Shown: positions 32,735 to 44,651 of the stretch, piece by piece
Layout of the letters: each line of letters opens with the position of its first letter
Numbering within the stretch: position 1 is the stretch's first letter
NCBI RefSeq assembly: GCF_029873635.1
Contig: NC_080422.1
Location: 19,062,095-19,126,094, forward strand
Reading direction: 5' to 3'
Length of the DNA stretch: 64,000 bases
From: Malania oleifera
Taxonomy: Eukaryota > Streptophyta > Magnoliopsida > Santalales > Ximeniaceae
Notes under the pieces: model-generated
Told to the model about the DNA's origin: nothing
What the model saw: the letters and a program-made list of their open reading frames with translations, nothing else
The model's database searches: none
Translations under genes and position numbers: made by a program

Positions 32735-34495
32735 TGAACAGGTTGGAGTCATCACTAGGTATAAGTACCAATGATAATAAATTCCATACCTATCGAGTGC
32801 TAATAAAAAGCCATCCTCCTTGTAATCAAAATTAGAGGCATCCACCACGGGAGTGTTCCTTTTAAGTTTAGATTGTAAATCCCTTAATTTTGGCTCACTT
32901 CTTCCATAGGAAATCTTTACCATCTCACGATCACATCAGGTAAAGATCCATCCTCTCTTTGAGTCATATTCGTGCTTCAAAACTGTGATCATAGTCGAAG
33001 GATACATTCCAAATCTCCAAAGAGCATTGGTAAAAAATATTCATATTCTCCTATATGCTTTTTGCCAAAACAGTTAGGACATTTTCTTTAGAAATCTTAT
33101 CTTGTATAATGTCCTACTTTTTAAAATTACTCTCCCGAACTTAATAGAAATTTAACTGTTAAGAGTATTTGTTCTTTACTTCGCCTCATATGCTCTCAAA
33201 ACGTTAAGTCATATCCTTTAGAGCTTCATATCCTTAGAAATAAGTTAAATGGCTAATATGATGGCCATAGGTTTCAACATATAAGAAAATACAATAACTA
33301 AGAAACCTATGCTTGAATGTTAAGAAAGAAAAGCCATTTGAACTTGGGCCTCTATCATATATTGAAATTTATAAGTAAAGAGGCATACATTGGTTTATAA
33401 CCCTTAAGAAGTATTGCATGTGAATCTTTGGTCCTTTAAGCCTAAGCATGTTTAGCCAAGATTAAATCACGAAAAATCTAAACACTTGGCTAAGTAATTA
33501 GAAAATGAAAAAGGCATAAAATGGATTAGTGCATAGCTCAGGGGGAGCATTTATCATTCATATCTATATAAATTTGAATGCTCTCATATTCTTATATCGT
33601 TTATGCCTTTATGCCTATATGTGCACAACATTGCAGCACACTATCCATGATTTGATTAATGGCTAAAATTTTTTTGTTGGATAGTTTATATCTCTACTAT
33701 TGAGCTATACTCAATATCTAGAGTTGACTATACTGTTGAAATGCATGCTCAGTATAGAATGCCTCCTGCATAGCAGATGCAGTTGATGAGAATTGCATGC
33801 TGGTAGTGGATTATAGGTTCTCACATGCTCAAATTGAACTATTTTGAATTAATTGCTTGAATTTATTAGGTTTTGGTGCATAAAAATTTGGGAAATGTCT
33901 GATTTACAGATGGCATGTTGCCAAAATTTCAACAGGAATCTTCCCGAACCAAAACCTTTTATTAAAGATGATTAAGATAAAATTAACTTTAAAATATTTT
34001 TTGAAAGGATGAGTGAAAGTTCAAATAGATAATTAAACTTCATCTTAGCATAATCATCAATTGTTTAGAAAAGGCTCAGATCCATCCCTATAGGAAGTGC
34101 ATAAATGATCTATATGCATCACTTTCGTCTACTGAATTATTGAGGCTCTTATGAAATCCCTGAACATTATATCTTGCGCTTGAAGTTTTATGGTGTGATA
34201 TGGCATGTTCTTGGGTCATGAACATTATTGCATGCCTTAATATATATCTTCTGATGCATCCATGGTCTATAAGGACAACTATACTAATCAAGTGATAATA
34301 TGCAATTGGCAAATACTATGTATAGTTGATTTTAAGGATTTGGATTGATGGCTTGTACTACTAGACATAATGAAATAATTCTCTATCTAGTATAAGCAGT
34401 TTATTGTTTCTATGCATGAATTCTTATCGATAGGGGGAGCATTCAAAATTAAATCCTATTCTATTATGTTCTCCAACATCTTCAGCTTAGATCTG
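32735..34495 (+). repeat. 3-prime region of a SIRE-like element (right arm of inverted pair)
   Basis: Reverse-complement partner of 28337-30050. Plus-strand landmarks include GGGGGAGCATTTATCATTC (33541) and GGGGGAGCATTCAAAATT (34434), both resembling polypurine-type blocks. Stops occur in all frames and no protein is recognised. RT and integrase are absent between gag (ends 32474) and this region, so this element lost pol. Confidence 0.8.
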
Positions 34496-35620
34496 GCGTG
34501 AACTCTTTGTGGCTTGGGCTTAATTGTCAGGATTTTATTGAATATTTAAAAATGAAAATATATTGCTTTGCCACAAGTTGTTTGTCTTTGCCATATGATC
34601 TTGCACGTGACTGTTAAATCTTTAGGATCATCATGGTTGTTGTTTTCTGGTTATATTTTTGTATGTGCTTAATTGACAAACCAAAAAAATGTTGCTTGCT
34701 TGTTTTAAAATTAAAGTTTCTTTTTTAGCAAGCACCCCCAGTACTTTTTGCAAACATCATAAGGGGGATATATATTTATATATATACATATATATATTTA
34801 TTGTAATACTTTTTGGCAAGATCAAATTTCAAAATAAAACACTTTATCACTTGCCTTATTATTATTATATAGCATATGTTTTAAATTGCATAACTGATTC
34901 GGTAACGTCACATGAAAATGCATGTGAACTAGTTAGACTGCTTTTATGCTCAAACCTTCTATTTGGTATAATATGTCGTGTGCTTTTAACTCAAACTCTT
35001 CATGGGTCATATCATATATTTTAATTGCAATGATTTGTGTATATTTCTGGTCTAATCATGTTTGTTATCTCATTTGAACCTTTTAATGACCAGTTATACA
35101 GTTTGTGTACTTCATTGCTATATTTCATGCTTTGTGAATTTGGTTATATTTTGTAATACATAATTTTCATATCTATTGCATGATAATGATTCTATTTATG
35201 TTTTATGTCTTGATCACACTAGAACTGTTTGAACTGAGTAGTTGTGAATAAATTGTTAGATCTTAAAACTCAAAACAGGTCATTTTCATATAGGTACTTT
35301 TGGAAAAATGTTCCATTTTCAAACGACATATTGCCGAAATTTGTAAATTTTTTTCCCAATCTTATTGTGTATTTAAATAATTCATACCCAATGTCTTTGG
35401 CTATTTATGTTTTCAGCTCTTTTTGCTGTTGCCAAAAAGGGGAGATAGAGATAAGGCAAAAATTGGGTAGGTAGTAGAACTTAAAAAATAAAAAATAAAA
35501 TAAAATAAAATCTGCATTGAAATATGTTTGTCTTGCATTATGCATATTGTCATGGGGAGCCTTTCTAGGCTATACCCACTTTTTGCATGGTATGTTTGTC
35601 ATCATCAAAAAGGGGGAGAT
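34496..35620 (+). other. 3-prime UTR and polypurine tract of a SIRE-like element
   Basis: Non-coding. Two blocks AAAAGGGGGAGAT/AAAAAGGGGGAGAT (about 35436 and 35607-35620) lie here; the second directly precedes the LTR at 35621 and is the PPT. The text around it (TTTGTCATCATCAAAAAGGGGGAG) is repeated before the LTR at 52978. A TA run lies at 34770-34800. Confidence 0.8.
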
Positions 35621-35987
35621 TGTTGACCCTATAGGTCGCACCCGATTTTGATAATGACAAATACTTGTTGTATTTGATGGTTGTCTAAGGATATGTGCAA
35701 GTACACAATTGGCAAAACAAAATGATGACACAAGAAGTAGAAGTTGAAGGCCCTGAAGACTTTATTTGTATTGTATTTAAATTCATTATTTATTATGGAT
35801 TTGTAATAGTAAATAGGATCCAGTTTGTAATAATCAAATGCATCACATGCATGATATGATAGGTAAGCTCAAATGAAAAAGACCAATAATGACCCTAGGA
35901 AACTCATTCATGCATAAACATAATGTGTATATAATAATAGGGTGGTTGCATAAGGAAATAGAACCGAAATGCATTAAAAATGCATGT

Positions 35988-36386
35988 TCAGTCAACCGTA
36001 CCTTCACAATGAAAATATGTTGGTCGATCGAACCAGTCACTGGGTCAACAATTTGACCATTGCATGGTCGACTGAACCCTGCCTAGTTCAAATCACCCGG
36101 TCGACCGAACTCTCTCCCGGTTAATAGTTTGACCACACGATCGACCGCCCCTATTGCTTAAGCCAACCACCTGGTCGACTGAGTTCCCACATACGTTTGG
36201 CCAACCGCCCGGTCGACCGAACCACTTAATTCAAATCCACATGGTCGACCGAACTGCACGAAAATGAAAAATCACCTTTGGGAACCCTAGTCTGGTCGAC
36301 TGAACTTCCAATTCAAATTTTACCCGGTCGACCGAACTTCGTCACTGGGTTAACCGAACCTCACGTCCGGTCAATCGGTGCTCTTG
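35988..36386. repeat. Palindrome array, GGTCGACCGAACC type
   Basis: About twelve copies, several exact over GGTCGACCGAAC, others one or two changes away (GGTCGACTGAAC, GGTCGATCGAACC, GGTTAACCGAACC). It is followed by the conserved TTGGGTTGCC...TTTTTACCGCAATTAA block and then the TATA box, about 120 bases on. Confidence 0.9.
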
Positions 36387-36505
36387 GGTTGCCATATTAT
36401 TTTTACCGCAATTAAATTTTTTAAACGGGGTTAACTAGGTTAAAATGGTTTAAAATAAAATTAATAATACCCTATATGTCCTAGACGGTTATAATTATGG
36501 GGTAG

Positions 36506-36519
36506 TCTATATATACCCC
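36506..36519 (+). promoter_or_regulatory. LTR TATA box
   Basis: TCTATATATACCCC followed by CCTCATTTG; the same block occurs at 53915 and 63495. Confidence 0.65.
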
Positions 36520-37748
36520 CTCATTTGAAAAGATTAGCACCCAATTAGAAATCTTAATTAGGAAAAATCCTCTAAAATTCAAAAATCTCCTATACTTATT
36601 TTTGAGCCTCCTACACTCATTCTTACTAGATTTTATTGCTTAAATTTCTTTGCAAGTGTGATTAAGTGTTCTTATCATTAGGCTTAAGCTCTCTCTTGTT
36701 CTTGTTGATTGAGATTATTTTATTAGAGGGCTAAGCTTGAAGTTTTCCTAGGAGACTTTGTTAATAAATCTTCCCTAGGAATACTTCATTGAGCCTTTGA
36801 GTTTTGCATTGTCTTTGCAATACTCAAGGAGTTCACATTGGATTTTGATTGCTAAAATATTTTACAAATCATTTTCAAAATATCTCTTGTTCTTATATTT
36901 GAGAAATATATATTTTGAGATATTTTCTTGAGTGCTAAAAGATCTTTGTTGCTGTACCTTTTGATTGAGATTATCATTTTAATACAAAGATCAAATAAAT
37001 ATTTTACAAACCATTGTTGAATATCTCTTGTGGTTTATTTTGGTAAAAACTTCTGTTGAGATATTTGAAGTATAGTTGTGATCTTTGCTAGTGCATTGTA
37101 ATTGAGAATATTATCTTGCTACAAAGATCCTATCGTTTACACTCTCACGTACTGATTGCATTATTGGCATTAATTTTGAGAGTAGATACTAAGGCTACAC
37201 TAAGCTTATCATATCTTATCATTTGGTAGCGTGTTGATTAGATTTGTACATATCAGCTTGTGTAAGAAGCATTTCCTTGTACGTAAAATTTTCCACATTT
37301 GTTGTATTCCAGGCACGGGCCTAAAGAGGGAGACTAACCCTATTGAATAGTCCCAGACTGGGTTAGACCTGATTAAGAAAGTTAGGTGAGCCATCCTAGT
37401 AAGACGTGTTGGTTGAGGTCAGCCCCTTGAATTGACCTAATTGTAATCGGTGCCACTCCACCCGTGAAGTGAGCCATTAGTGGAATCCTTGGGCTTACGA
37501 GCTAAAGGCGTGGACATAGGCACAGTTGGCCGAACTCCGATAACATATCTAGTGCTGATTTTATCTTTTACAATTTACTTTCTGCACCTGTATGTTTATG
37601 TTTATCGTTTAAATATTTGATTGGGATTGTGAATACATAGAAAGACCCTAGTTTTGTGAAATACCGCTTGCTAGATTAGTTGAACCTAGGAGATTAATTT
37701 TTATATACCCAATTCACCCCCCCTCTTAGGAATACACCAAGGCTAACA

Positions 37749-39035
37749 TTGTTCATATTTTTGGCTTAATTATTTTAGATTCTTAGTATTCAATATAGTG
37801 TATAGTGAATGCATATACTAAGATTTGGAATTTTAAGCACGCACCACTCCTCGATCCTATAGTCATCACAACCCTTAAACCTAATCCTAAGATCTAAGGA
37901 AGCATAAAATAATTAGGTTATATCTATTTGACTCGATCTTCCTCAGGTCCTAAAGGGTTCATAATCACCCATATCATTTCTTTGTTTAGGCCTCGGGCAC
38001 TTCTAGATGAGCAAGTAAATCGAATGTGCCTTTTTCTTTTACAAAATAAGCATGATTTGTATTTACGTGAATGATTATGCTTATATATTTTGTTTTTGTT
38101 CAATGAGGTATGAAAAAGATTATGGGATTTAAGAGATGAACCCCTTTTGAAATAACTATTTCTTCTTAATTCTAAGGTTTGTTATGATAATTCTTCTCAT
38201 TTTTAGCTTTGAGTGTAAATCCAGAATAATCATATGTTTCTTTCTCTAAGCATGTAATTTTCAATATTTTCTCAATCTTCTTCTTTTCAAGAATAGCATG
38301 ATAATTTTCTAACTCCTTTAATTGTTTTGCTATTCTTTTGTTTTCATTCTTCAAAATTATTTTATGCTTAGACGTCTGAACTAGAAGCTTATGCATCTTA
38401 GATAAAGCACAATCTAGTTCTTTGTTTGAAGGCATGCTTTCAACAGTAAATTCAATGCATGATTCATCATAAGATATATCATAATTATTACATAAATCAT
38501 TGCATGCAACAACAACAGTATTTTCACAAAGATCAACAGATGATTCTCCATATAATATTTTGCAACAATCAACATAATAATCATCAACTACATAACAAAC
38601 TGAAACAGGAGGTAAATCATATACCTCCTTGTTGATTACTAGCTCATGATTCGCCACTACCAGATCATCTGATCTTGGAGTTTCTAGAGTGACAATCTCC
38701 TTTTCCTAGGTCTCTCCATATCTCTTTTCCAACTCAACCCAGATCTCCTATGCACTACTACATGCCATAATCTCATGAAAAATATCAGTATCTAAAGCAC
38801 AGTACAATAAATCCATGGCATTAGAATTAATCATATTAAAGTCATTTTCATTTATTTGTGCACATCTTCCCTTAGCAGTCACAAACCAGACACTATAGTC
38901 CATAGATTTTATAAATATGCTCATTCTAATTTTCCAATGGGTGTAATCTACACAACAAAATAATGGAGGGTTAGAAGGTGACTGTCCCTCTTCGAATGGG
39001 GATACACCAACTTGAGCCATCCTGATATTTAGCAA
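37749..39035 (-). pseudogene. SIRE-like Copia gag (element G)
   Basis: Reads from 39035: the open frame includes MAQVGVSPFEEGQSPSNPPL (ATG at 39020), then FIKSMDYSVWFV and LLYCALDTDIFHEIMACSSA, to 38748. After stops it is open again at 38172-38657 with a Cys/Tyr/Asp-rich segment, ESMPSNKELDCALSKMHKLL, a coiled coil (KNENKRIAKQLKELENYHAIL) and, further on, a zinc knuckle CLFCKRKRHIRFTC (about 38050-38010). Homologous to 31556-32474. It ends at the LTR at 35621-37748. Confidence 0.88.
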
Positions 39036-39059
39036 ATATGTTTAAGTCAATGCCATGAG

Positions 39060-39073
39060 ACTCTAATACCAAT
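39060..39073 (-). other. Primer-binding site (initiator tRNA-Met type)
   Basis: Minus strand ATTGGTATTAGAG abuts the LTR at 39074; one change (C to T) from the canonical Copia PBS. Confidence 0.85.
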
Positions 39074-40310
39074 TGTTAGTTTTGGTGCATTCCCAAGAGG
39101 GGGGTAGAATTGGGTATTTAAAAGTTATCGCTCAGGTCAATCGGTTTAACAACTGTATTACTCAACCTAGGGTCTGTCTATGCAATTATAAACCCAATCA
39201 TTCACTATAGCAAAATATAAACATTCATGTGTTGGAATTTAAAATGTGGAAATTAAAAGCACGCATAAGAAATGTTATCGGGGTTCAGCCAACTGTGCCT
39301 ACGTCCCCCCCTCTAGCTTGCAAGCCCGAGGATTCCACTAAAGCTCACGTAATGGGTGGAGCAGCACCGATGACAACCAGATCAATTCAAAGGGCTGACC
39401 TCAACCAACACGACTTACCAGGATGGCGCACCTAGCTTTCCTAACCGAGTCTAAGCTAGTCCAGGACTATTCAACAAGGCTAGTCTCTCTTTTCAGGCAC
39501 GTGCGTGGAATACAACAAATGTGAAAATTTTGCGTACAAGGAAATACTTCTTACACGAGTAGATATGTACCACTATGCACAATATCACAGATCAATGCAC
39601 ACTACCAAATGATAAGATATGATGAGCTCAATATAGTCTTAGTATCTACTCTCAATGATTTATGCAAATATTGCAATCAGTACGTGAGAGTGTAAAAGAT
39701 ATGATCTTTGTGTCAAATAATGATTTCAATCACAATGCACGAACAAAGATCCTAGGCACACTTTAAATATCTCAACAAATATTTTTCTTAGAATATAAAC
39801 CTCAAGAGATATTCTGATTTAGTTTGTAAAAATGATTTGATCTTTGTGTTCAAAATGATAAAGTTGATCAAAGAATATTGCTACAAAGATCTTTTAGCAC
39901 ATGGAAATATATCTCAACAAATATTTCTTAAGGTAAACCACACGAGGTATTTGAAGATGATTTAAAAAGTATTTTCAGCAATCAAAATACAATGTGAACT
40001 CCTTGAGATATTGCAATGAAAATGCAGTACTCAAAAGCTCAATGAAGTTTTTCCTACGGAAGACTTATTAATAAAATATCCTAGGAAAAACTTAATGCTT
40101 TGCTCTCCAAGAAAATAATCTCAATTAATCCAGCAGGGAGAGCAAAAGTCTATTGATAATAACACTCAAGCACACTTACAAATGGATTTAAGCAATAAAA
40201 TTTGGTAAGAATGAGTGTAGGATGCTTAAAAATGAGTATAGGAGATTTTTGAATTTCAGAGAATTTTTCTAATCAAGATTGCTAATTTGATCCTAATCTT
40301 TTCAAATGAG

Positions 40311-40320
40311 GGGGTATATT
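40311..40320 (-). promoter_or_regulatory. LTR TATA-like element (decayed)
   Basis: Minus strand AATATACCCC followed by CCTCATTTG, the decayed counterpart of TATATATACCCCCTCATTTG in other LTRs. Confidence 0.4.
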
Positions 40321-40449
40321 CAGACTACCCCATAATTATAACCATCCAGGACACAGAGGGTATTATTAGTATTATTTTACACCATTTTAACCCAATTAAC
40401 CCCATTTAAAATATTTAACTGTGGTAAAAATAATATGGCAACCCAAGAG

Positions 40450-40991
40450 CATCGATCGACTGGACTTGAGGTTTGGTTGACCTAGTGACGAAGTTTAGTC
40501 GACCGGGTAAAATTTGATCTAAAAGTTCGGTCGACCAGACTAGGGTTCCCAAAAGCGATTTGTCATTTTCGCGCGGTTTGGTCGACTGTGTGGATTTGAA
40601 CTAAGTGGTTCAGTTGACGGGGCAGTTAGCCAAACACACGTGGGAACTCGGTTGACTAGGTGGTTTGCTTAAGCAATAGGTGCGGTCGACCATATGGTCA
40701 AACGTTTGACCTGGAGAGAGTTTGGTTGAATGAGTGACTTGAATTGGGTAGGGTTCGGTCGACCGTGCTATGGTCAATCTGTTGACCTGGTGACTGGTTC
40801 GGTCGACCAAAAAATTTTCATTGTGAAGGTACGGTCGACCGAAAATGCATTTTTAATGCATTTCGATTCTATTTCCTTATGCAATCACCCTAACCGTATA
40901 AACACATTATGTTTATGCATGTATGAGTGTCCTAGGGTCATTCTAGGTCTTTTTGAGGACACCAAAAAAATCTTGTGTCGGTCGACCGAAA
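40450..40991. repeat. Palindrome array, GGTCGACCGAACC type
   Basis: About sixteen copies over 540 bases, read here as TTCGGTCGACC on the plus strand, many decayed (GGTTGACCTAG, TTGGTCGACTGTG, TCAGTTGACGGGG). The longest array in the window. It sits about 130 bases upstream (minus) of the TATA-like sequence AATATACCCC at 40311-40320. Confidence 0.85.
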
Positions 40992-41580
40992 GGTGCCCTA
41001 CGATCATTTGGTTTCCCTATGGTCATTTGAGCTTATCTACCCTATTATGCAGGAAAAGCATTGATTATTAGAAACCATTTTTCCTAATTACTATTACAGA
41101 CCCAAATTAAATAATAATGAATGTCGCGACGTCCCGGGAGCGCATGTGCCCCGGGCGGCGAAATTAAAAATCATTTTTATTTTTAAGGAAAAACATGGAT
41201 GTCGGAGTCGCCACTAACCTTTGGTGTGGTTAGAACACGTGATAACTACCCCGTTAGGGGTAAAATAGGTCTACATTACCAGAGTTAGGCTCGGGAGTTC
41301 GGTTACGCGAGGGAAAGGTACGAGCACCCCCTACGCACCCGTTCTTACGAACGGTACCTAATTAATTTGAAATTATCCCTAAGTTAATCTAATAAGTCTT
41401 TAAATTACTCATTTTTATGAGTTTATAAATACATAGGGAAAATGAATAAATAAATAAATATATACATATATTCCCTCAGAGCTTAGGGTACGTGATGCCC
41501 AAAGGCTCATACCCCCGCAATAAAATCATAGGGATTATAAAAATAAAAAATATTTAATATATAATAAAATATATATAATA

Positions 41581-41720
41581 AAATAAAATAATAATAATCA
41601 TTATAATAATGAACATAATAATAACAATAATAATAATAATAATAATAAATAACAATAGTAAAAATAATAATAATGGTACTAATGATAATAATAATAATAA
41701 TATTAATATTAATAGTAGTA
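41581..41720. repeat. AAT-rich microsatellite stretch
   Basis: Interrupted AAT/ATA runs on the plus strand inside the Gypsy LTR; poly-Ile, poly-Tyr and poly-Asn ORFs over it are artefacts. Confidence 0.9.
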
Positions 41721-43120
41721 ATCCCATAATGACAATAATAAATAATATTAATACGCACATATTAACAATAAATACATATTCTAAATATCATAATGGTAGC
41801 ATAATAATTTCACGCATGATAATAATAATACACTATAAATAAAAGGTAATAATAATAATCTTCCTAATGGTATACACACCTAATATCCTATAAATACCTT
41901 TACACCCATATGGAAATAATTGATAAAAAAGATAAACCAAAATTCAAATTAAAACATGGAAACCTATGCACAAGTAAAGAAATAATGAAATTATGGAAAC
42001 AAGGTATTGCTGAAAATAATAAATACAAAATGGTTGCCAAAATTAATACACAACCCTAACTATACAAATATTAAATACAAAGTGAGTACAATAATGACCA
42101 AAACCCTAAGTACATAATTTATATGGAAGCAATTTCAACCCTAAAAGTACATCAAGATACAATAAATCAAAATATGAGAATACAATAAATCAAAACATGA
42201 TGTACAATGTTAAGAATATATAGTAGTAATGCAGCAATTTTAAATATACCCTAACATATAATATAATAACATAATCCCAAAATACTAAGGTTACCAAGAT
42301 AAATGATATTGTGTACATTAAAATACTACGAATATGATAGTAATAAATATATAATATGTAATATCCATTATAATATTGAACATACCTTAAAACTAACATG
42401 CCAAATACACTAAAATACTAAACACAATATTACTAGATATATCAACATGCTAACCGTAACCAATATATAATATATGCAAATCAACTATATAAACCTAAAC
42501 ATAATAATGAAACAATCTACATAATAAACCCAATAATAGCATATAACAATAATAAAACAATCTACATAATAATAATACCAACCATATGCAAACAATAGAA
42601 TATTAATACTAATAAAATCAATATGATAATTAATATAATAATAACATCCAACCATACCGTAATTTTACTAATAGTAATATACAAACCAGTAACATAAGAA
42701 TAACGCAATCATGTAATTAATAATAATATACAAACTACGTAATACTAATACTAATATAATTAATATAATAACAATGCTAATATTAATAAACCAACTATAT
42801 AATAATATTACTAATAATGATATATAAAATCATATAATAATAATAATAACAATACCCATATGATTTTAGTACAATATTAGAAATATTATACAAATCATAT
42901 AATAATATTATTAATGGTAATATACGAACAATCTAACAACATTATTAATAATGATATACAAAACAACATAATAACATAATATATAAATAATAATAATATT
43001 ACTATCAATAATATACGTATAAAATGCTAATATGGTCAATATAGTATATACATATAGAGGCAAATATATGAAAAGTTTAAACTTTAAGTATTAAAACCCC
43101 AAACCAAAACCAATATATAC

Positions 43121-43125
<5 letters not shown>

Positions 43126-43161
<36 letters not shown>
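43126..43161. repeat. (TA)n microsatellite
   Basis: About 17 TA units next to the G/C-rich block. Confidence 0.95.
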
Positions 43162-43165
<4 letters not shown>

Positions 43166-43204
43166 CACTAATAAATATATAAATATATATATGTGTATTG
43201 TGTG

Positions 43205-43770
43205 TGTCAGTGTTTGCATGCAGTAGGGCTTACAGAGGGGGCCGGAGACGGGTGTGTCGTCTGGCTGTGCGGAAGCAGGAGGCCGCCGGGGTGATTGCTG
43301 GTCTGGCTGTGGTGCTGCAGTGGTATCACAAGGCTCACAGGGGGTTTGATGGAGGAGATTCAACCGCTGCTGGTGTCTCGGTTGGTGGCTGCTCGGGTGG
43401 TCGCCGGAGTTGCAGAGGAGCTGGAGTGTGGATGATGTTGCGGTCTCAGACCAGTGGTGCTCGCCGGAGGGAACTTTCGGGACTGGGTCGGAGGGTTCTA
43501 CCCGTGCTGGTGTGGAGAACCTCCTGCGGTTGCAGAAGATGGCGTCGTGGAGCCGAGACCAGCAGGAGTTGGGTGGTGCCGCGGGACTGAGGTGGTCTGA
43601 GGAGATCCACAGTTGCCGGTGATGGTTGAAAGATTGAGGTGAGATGGAGAAGAGAGGATGGAGGGGCTGGCCTGGTGGTGTGGGAGAGACAGAGAGCAGA
43701 GGGGAGAAGGAGATGGGAGAGGCTAGGGTTGCCGGAGAGCTGCTGGGTGCAGCGGTCAGGCTGAAGAACA
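43205..43770 (-). other. G/C-rich leader block of the Gypsy LTR
   Basis: An island of high G/C in an A/T desert, starting about 70 bases downstream (minus) of the LTR TATA box. It encodes a Ser/Pro-rich 226-residue ORF (43091-43771) with no family signature; it is more likely the transcribed R/U5 part of the LTR than a gene. Confidence 0.6.
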
Positions 43771-43838
43771 AAGAGAGGTTTTTTTTTTTTTATTTTGTTT
43801 CTGCCCCCCGGCTGCCTGTGGAAGAGAAGAAGAGGCCC

Positions 43839-43850
43839 CTTATATAAAAA
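43839..43850 (-). promoter_or_regulatory. LTR TATA box (Gypsy)
   Basis: Minus strand TTTTTATATAAGG followed by GGCCTCTTCTTCTC, a textbook TATA and pyrimidine-rich start region. Confidence 0.65.
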
Positions 43851-43964
43851 CTTTTAGCAACCCTAACCCATCTCTTTTCCTTTTTTGGTTTTTTGTATTT
43901 TATGGTATTTTTTCTTTTTGGAAACAATATATATGAGTATAACTACTTATTATGGTAATAAGGA

Positions 43965-44089
<125 letters not shown>

Positions 44090-44476
44090 GTGAATATAGA
44101 AATAATGTTAATAATAAAAAAAAATAAGATAATATGTACAAAAAAAATAATAATAATAATAATAATAGTAATCAGATAAAAATACTAATAATAATGAAAA
44201 AATTAAAAATAATATTAATAATGAATGAAAATAATTAAATAATAAAATAATAATAAATAAAATAGAAGTAAAAATAAAGAAGAAAAGGAATAATAATAAT
44301 ATAATGAAAAATAATAATTAATAATAAAATAATAATAATACAAACATGAAAAATTAATAATAATAGAAGAATAAATAAAATAATAAAAGAATACTAATAA
44401 TATTAAAAATAATCAACAATAATACTAATGATAGGTGTGAAATAATTGGGTAGGGAGTAAAAATGGGGTGTATACA

Positions 44477-44490
44477 GCTCCCCTCTTTTA
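44477..44490 (-). other. Polypurine tract of the Gypsy element
   Basis: Minus strand TAAAAGAGGGGAGC directly upstream of the LTR start TGTATACACC; it primes plus-strand DNA synthesis in LTR elements. Confidence 0.85.
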
Positions 44491-44651
44491 GGCTTGACGC
44501 TCCAACGTTAAAAGTAGGAATTCTCTAAGTTACTTGTAGCCAACAAGCCTGCAAAGATAAAAGACGCTGATTTTGGACCGGGCCCAATGTAACAAAAGAG
44601 ACCAAAATGATTTGTGAAAACCGATTTGCATGTATGATTGAGAGCACATGA

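Larger units (their letters stand above)
35621..37748 (+). mobile_element. 3-prime LTR, SIRE-like Copia (element F)
   Basis: 2128 bases, TGTTGACCCTATAGG ... AAGGCTAACA. The PPT on the left and no PBS on the right make it a 3-prime LTR. It carries the GGTCGACCGAACC array, the TATA box, the tract TTGCAAGTGTGATTAAG through the leader, CAGTTGGCCGAACTCCGATAACATAT and the CACCCCCCCTCTTAGG block. It abuts gag of the opposite-strand element at 37749. Confidence 0.92.
39074..41121 (-). mobile_element. 5-prime LTR of SIRE-like element G, upstream end cut
   Basis: It ends (minus) at the PBS with CACCAAAACTAACA and extends right to 41121, where the Gypsy LTR starting TGTCGCGACG interrupts it. At least 2048 bases remain, so perhaps only the first 100 to 150 bases are lost. 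It has the GGTCGACC array, the leader block CCTACGTCC and a G-run block at 39098-39104 complementary to the CCCCCC(C)TCTTGG signature. Confidence 0.87.

Noticed and set aside
41507-42399. Poly-Ile, poly-Asn and poly-Tyr ORFs, also at 43950-44141
   Set aside because: AAT and ATA microsatellite translation.
43091-43771. 226-residue Ser/Pro-rich ORF (minus)
   Set aside because: It lies in the G/C-rich leader of a Gypsy LTR just after its TATA box; low complexity, no known domain.
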